Shown here piece by piece: positions 60,565-64,000 of a stretch of 64,000 bases of DNA. The position numbers and the translations under genes are program-made. Origin of the DNA: Streptomyces sp. 1222.5 (lineage in GTDB: Bacteria > Actinomycetota > Actinomycetes > Streptomycetales > Streptomycetaceae); the NCBI RefSeq assembly GCF_900105245.1, contig NZ_FNSZ01000001.1, forward strand, positions 868,001 through 932,000, read 5' to 3'. The number at the start of each line of letters is the position of its first letter. Position 1 is the first letter of the stretch. The notes under the pieces were generated by a model. The model was not told where the DNA came from. It made no database searches and saw only the letters and a list, made by a program, of their open reading frames with translations.

Positions 60565-63500
60565 ATGGCCGGCACCACGAAGACACCCGACGACGGCATG
60601 GCATGGGGCCTGCCCACTGCCGTGGCACAGGTCCTCGGACCGGACGGAGTGGTCGCCGGGGCCGGTTTTCCGGTGGCCGACGGACTACTGGTCACCTGCG
60701 CCCACGTCGTCGGGCTTGCCGGAGGGGGGCCCGGTACACAGGTGCAGCTGCGCTTCCCCCACCTCGAGGGCGGCCTTCAGGTGAACGGGCTGGTCCTGCA
60801 GGCGCTGTGGCGTGCCTCGGAGGATGAGGATGTGGCGGTCGTCCGCCTGAGCAGTATGCCGCCCGGTCTGAGGCCGTTGCCGCTGGGCTCCGCTGCCGGC
60901 TGTAGCGGTCACAAGGTGCGCTCGTACGGGTTCCCCGCACAGGCCCCGTCGACGGGGCACCTCGGCTTCGGTGAAGCGGGCGATCTGCTGCCACCCTCCC
61001 CCCAGCGGGGCACCCATCTGCAGTTGACCGACGCCAACGATCTCACCACCGGCTTCAGCGGCGCGCCGGTTCTCGACGAGGTGACCGGGCTGGTCATCGG
61101 CATGCTCACGGAGATCACCGCTCCCGACGTCCACCGACGGGGGCAAGGGATCGCCTACGTCACTGCTACCCAGACGCTGCGGGAGATCGTGCCGGAACTC
61201 GCGGTGCAAGAGGTGTGCCCTTATCGGGAACTGGAACCCTTCACCGTGGAGCATGCCCGCTGGTTCCACGGCCGGAAAGACGCGGTGCGGCAGGTAGTTG
61301 CGCAACTCGCTGGGCAACAGCGGCTGACATTGCTGCTCGGCCCGTCCGGCTCGGGCAAGTCGTCCCTGGTCCAGGCCGGGGTACTACAGGCGCTGGCCGC
61401 TGGTGAGCTGCCCGGCAGCGACCGCTGGCTACCCATCGTCGCCCGGCCTCGGCAGAACCTGTTGGCGGAGATCGAGCGCGCCGGGCTCCCCGGGGCGAGC
61501 ACGGGGGGCATCGCCGCGGCTGTCAGCCGCAAGCTCTCGGCGGACCAGGACTACGAGCGCGTTCTCCTGGTCATCGACCAATTCGAGGAGCTGTTCACTC
61601 AGCCCAGCCGTGGCCAACGGCAGGACGGCTCGCGCTGCGTGGAACAGATTACCGCTGCCGTCGGCGCCCCCGTCGGGCTGAGCGTAATTCTGATCATGCG
61701 GGACGACTTCTACCCGCAGCTGGCGGCCCTTGCCCCCGACCTTCTGGCCGCCGCCATGCCAGGTCTCCTGAATGTGCCGGGCACCCTCAGCCAGCAAGAC
61801 CTGTACGACATCATCACTCTGCCCGCCCAGGACGTGGGACTCCGCTTCCAACCAGGCTTGGCGGAACAGATCGTCGCGGATGTCCTGGCCGTCACCCCGG
61901 ACGCGGCCACGGCCCGCCGGGCACCCGTCACCGTGCTGCCTCTGCTGGAGCTGGCACTCAGCCAGCTGTGGGCCCGCCGCGAGGACGGCTACCTCACGCA
62001 CGAGGCCTACCGCCGCATAGGAGCGGTCAGCGGAAGCCTGACCACGTGGTGCGACAACGCCCTCAACGGGCTGCCCCCCGATCAACGCCCCATCGCGCGG
62101 CGCGTCCTGACTTCCTTGGTGCACCCGGCCGATCCCAGCCGCAACATACCTGCCGTACGTGCCCAGTTGCCCCTCGACGACCTGCTTGACCTGGCAGCTG
62201 GCCCCGACGATACGGCCGACGGTCACGTCGACGACGTCATCAGCGTTCTGACCCTCCACCGCATCATCACCACCCAGATGCTGCGCTCTCCTGAACACCC
62301 CGACGCCCCTCCGAGCGAGCCGGTGGCCGAACTGATCCACGACGCACTCATCCGGGACTGGGGTACTCTGCGCGACTGGGTCGCCCAGGACCGTCGCTTC
62401 CATGAGTGGTTCAACCGGATCCGTGAGCGGCGAGCCCTCTGGGCGGCGACGTCCGACCCGGGAGAGCTACTCAGCGGTGCGGCGCTCGCCGAAGCGCTCG
62501 AATGGTCACGGAAACGGCGCCTGCCAGGAGACGTCACCGCCTTCCTCACGGCCAGCGGGCAGCGGCAGCAGGCCGCCATCCGACGCAGCAGGCGTCTCAA
62601 CACCGTCCTCGCGTCCCTCCTCGTCCTCACGCTCCTCGCTGCGGCAGGCGTACTTTGGCAGTGGCGGACAGCAGTCGACGAGCGACAGGCAGCCCTGTCC
62701 CGACAGCTCGCCACCCAGTCCGGCACCCTCATCGACACGAACCCCGACCTCGCCTCGCTGCTCGCCATCCGGGCCTACCGCACCAGTCCCACCCCCGAAG
62801 CCCTCGCCGGCCTGGAAGACGCGGCAGCACTGCCGCTGAAGCAGCGCCTGACAGGCCATACAGGCGACGTCGAGACGGTGGCGTTCAGCCCCGACGGAAG
62901 CACCCTCGCCACCGCCGGCGAGGACAAAGCAGTCCGGCTGTGGGACGTGTCCAGCCGGAAAGTTCGCGCCACACTGCATGGCCACACCGACAAGGTCTCG
63001 ACCGTGGCCTTCAGCCCCGACGGACGCACCCTCGCCACCGCCAGCACCGACAGGACGGTTCGGCTCTGGGACATGGCAACAAAAGAATCCCGCGCCACCC
63101 TCACCGGCCACACCAAGGCCGTGACGTCGGTGGCCTTCAGCCCCGACGGAAGCACCCTTGCCACCGGCAGCGACGACGCGACAGTGCGGTTCTGGGACGT
63201 GACCAACGGAGCAAGTCGCGCCACCCTCCCCGTCAGCGCCGACTACACGGTGACGTCGGTGGCCTTCGGCCCCGACGGACGCACCTTCGCCGCCGGTAGC
63301 GGCGACTCGACGGTGCACTTGTGGGACGTACACTCGGGAGAAGCCCTCGCCGCGCTCACCGGCCACACCGCGCCCGTGCTCTCGATGGCCTTCAGCCCTG
63401 ACGGGAGCACTCTCGCCACCACCAGCCAGGACTACACAGTGCAGCTGTGGAACCTGAGCACCAAAAAGCCCCGCGGCGCTCTGACCGACCAACTCCAGCG

Positions 63501-64000
63501 TGTGTTCTTCGTGGCCTTCAGCCCCGACGGGACCACCCTTGCCGCAGCAGGCGAGGACAAAACTGCCCGGCTGTGGGACGTGAAGACGGGAAAGCCCCGT
63601 GCCGTTCTCAGCGGCCACACCGATTCTGTGCTGGCGGTGACGTTCAGCCCGGACGGAAGCACCCTCGCCACCGGCAGCGCGGACGCGACGGTGCGGTTGT
63701 GGGACCTGAGCAGCGGATATGCCCGCGCTCCCCTCCCCGGTCACAGTGATCCCGTCATGTCTTTGGCATTCAGTCCCGATGGGGACACGCTCGCCAGCGG
63801 CAGCTCCGACAAGACCGTACGGCTGTGGAACCTGCAATCCGGCAAACCCCGGGCCCCACTGACCGGCCACGCGGACACGGTGATATCCGTGGCATTCAGC
63901 CCCGACAAGCGCACCCTTGCCAGCGGCAGCACCGACAAAACGGCACGGCTGTGGGACCTGACCACCGGAAAAATGCGGGCCAAACTCACCGGTCATACCG
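60565..64000 (+). CDS. trypsin-like protease - STAND NTPase - TM - WD40 protein (partial)
   Basis: Runs off the right edge after 1145 codons. Trypsin-like domain about 15-215 with His in LVTCAHVVG, Asp in SEDEDVAVVRL and Ser in TTGFSGAPV. STAND/NACHT-like NTPase about 225-560: Walker A GPSGSGKSS near residue 258 and Walker B VLLVIDQFEELF near 333, matching the nSTAND1 type. A membrane helix near 680-700 (LASLLVLTLLAAAGVLW), then at least nine WD40 blades of about 42 residues. This architecture belongs to bacterial signalling and immunity-like proteins in which a repeat sensor and an NTPase switch gate a protease effector. Directly downstream of the trypco1 gene, so one operon. Start ATG at 60565. 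Confidence 0.88.
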   Translation, partial: MAGTTKTPDDGMAWGLPTAVAQVLGPDGVVAGAGFPVADGLLVTCAHVVGLAGGGPGTQVQLRFPHLEGGLQVNGLVLQALWRASEDEDVAVVRLSSMPPGLRPLPLGSAAGCSGHKVRSYGFPAQAPSTGHLGFGEAGDLLPPSPQRGTHLQLTDANDLTTGFSGAPVLDEVTGLVIGMLTEITAPDVHRRGQGIAYVTATQTLREIVPELAVQEVCPYRELEPFTVEHARWFHGRKDAVRQVVAQLAGQQRLTLLLGPSGSGKSSLVQAGVLQALAAGELPGSDRWLPIVARPRQNLLAEIERAGLPGASTGGIAAAVSRKLSADQDYERVLLVIDQFEELFTQPSRGQRQDGSRCVEQITAAVGAPVGLSVILIMRDDFYPQLAALAPDLLAAAMPGLLNVPGTLSQQDLYDIITLPAQDVGLRFQPGLAEQIVADVLAVTPDAATARRAPVTVLPLLELALSQLWARREDGYLTHEAYRRIGAVSGSLTTWCDNALNGLPPDQRPIARRVLTSLVHPADPSRNIPAVRAQLPLDDLLDLAAGPDDTADGHVDDVISVLTLHRIITTQMLRSPEHPDAPPSEPVAELIHDALIRDWGTLRDWVAQDRRFHEWFNRIRERRALWAATSDPGELLSGAALAEALEWSRKRRLPGDVTAFLTASGQRQQAAIRRSRRLNTVLASLLVLTLLAAAGVLWQWRTAVDERQAALSRQLATQSGTLIDTNPDLASLLAIRAYRTSPTPEALAGLEDAAALPLKQRLTGHTGDVETVAFSPDGSTLATAGEDKAVRLWDVSSRKVRATLHGHTDKVSTVAFSPDGRTLATASTDRTVRLWDMATKESRATLTGHTKAVTSVAFSPDGSTLATGSDDATVRFWDVTNGASRATLPVSADYTVTSVAFGPDGRTFAAGSGDSTVHLWDVHSGEALAALTGHTAPVLSMAFSPDGSTLATTSQDYTVQLWNLSTKKPRGALTDQLQRVFFVAFSPDGTTLAAAGEDKTARLWDVKTGKPRAVLSGHTDSVLAVTFSPDGSTLATGSADATVRLWDLSSGYARAPLPGHSDPVMSLAFSPDGDTLASGSSDKTVRLWNLQSGKPRAPLTGHADTVISVAFSPDKRTLASGSTDKTARLWDLTTGKMRAKLTGHT
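62850..64000 (+). repeat. tandem WD40-encoding repeats
   Basis: A period of about 126-129 bases recurs nine times: each unit encodes GHT...V..VAFSPDGSTLATGSxDxTVRLWD or a close variant. Blades 4 and 6 are the most diverged (GH lost). A tenth unit begins at the right edge. The repeats are similar in DNA as well as protein, which allows recombination between blades. Confidence 0.85.

Noticed and set aside
62850..64000. CRISPR-like array because of the regular repeats
   Set aside because: The period is about 128 bases, in frame, and encodes WD40 blades; there are no short identical repeats with unique spacers.

Overview
The window is a high-GC actinobacterial chromosome segment, almost certainly Streptomyces. 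It shows strong third-position GC, many GTG and TTG starts, StrR-, SARP-like cluster organisation of secondary metabolism, many TetR, LytTR, PucR, LysR and AraC-type regulators, secreted peptidoglycan-binding and S1 protease genes, and GC-rich hairpin terminators. The species cannot be named from the sequence.

Layout. 1-2874 (minus strand) is the edge of one accessory locus: a stand-alone LanC-like cyclase with a CCG zinc motif, a truncated hemoglobin, and the N-terminus of an NRPS with a carrier protein followed by a heterocyclization-like domain. 3011-23212 is a mixed region: a TPR protein, a secreted serine protease, a LytS/LytTR two-component system interlocked with an SSS transporter plus DUF485 partner, a GlxA-type AraC regulator divergent from an ABM-domain enzyme, small hydrolases, an SDR, a YihY/BrkB membrane protein, a YdeI protein, a lipoprotein, an F420-type NADP reductase with an inositol-monophosphatase-like protein and a LysR regulator, and at least two decayed genes.

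23466-59447 is a biosynthetic gene cluster. It contains two copies of the same unusual pair: an NRPS module (C-A-PCP, both adenylation codes read by eye as threonine) followed by an AT-less KS-ACP-thioesterase protein. Around them lie a KAS III, a medium-chain reductase, an SDR, two type II thioesterases, a DUF3533 permease, a StrR-type activator, two TetR regulators and a PucR regulator. The second NRPS/PKS pair heads a fully overlapping eight-gene operon (52893-41017): NRPS, KS-ACP-TE, aldehyde dehydrogenase, acyl-CoA-dehydrogenase-fold protein, class III aminotransferase, START-domain protein, small His-rich membrane protein, and an MprF/DUF2156-type aminoacyl-tRNA-dependent transferase. 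A ferritin-like diiron protein is transcribed divergently beyond that operon, and an NADPH-FMN reductase lies near 55 kb. This set (amine formation, flavin N-hydroxylase plus reductase, VlmA-like transferase, membrane protein, diiron oxidase) matches the logic of valanimycin-type azoxy biosynthesis. The favoured inference is an alkyl or alkenyl azoxy compound whose polar half is threonine extended by one C2 unit (a maniwamycin-like C5 hydroxyketone).

Regulation. Three promoters (NRPS 1 operon, diiron gene, NRPS 2 operon) have the same design: TTGACG, 17 bases, a TAnnnT -10 box, then an operator GAACGA-N6-TCGTTC. Two related half-conserved copies flank the aldehyde dehydrogenase/TetR pair at 58.4-58.8 kb, so that TetR protein is the prime candidate repressor of the cluster.

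60204-64000 is a separate conflict-type locus: a small trypsin-co-occurring (trypco1-like) protein and a giant trypsin-like protease - STAND/NACHT-like NTPase - transmembrane - WD40 protein that runs off the right edge.
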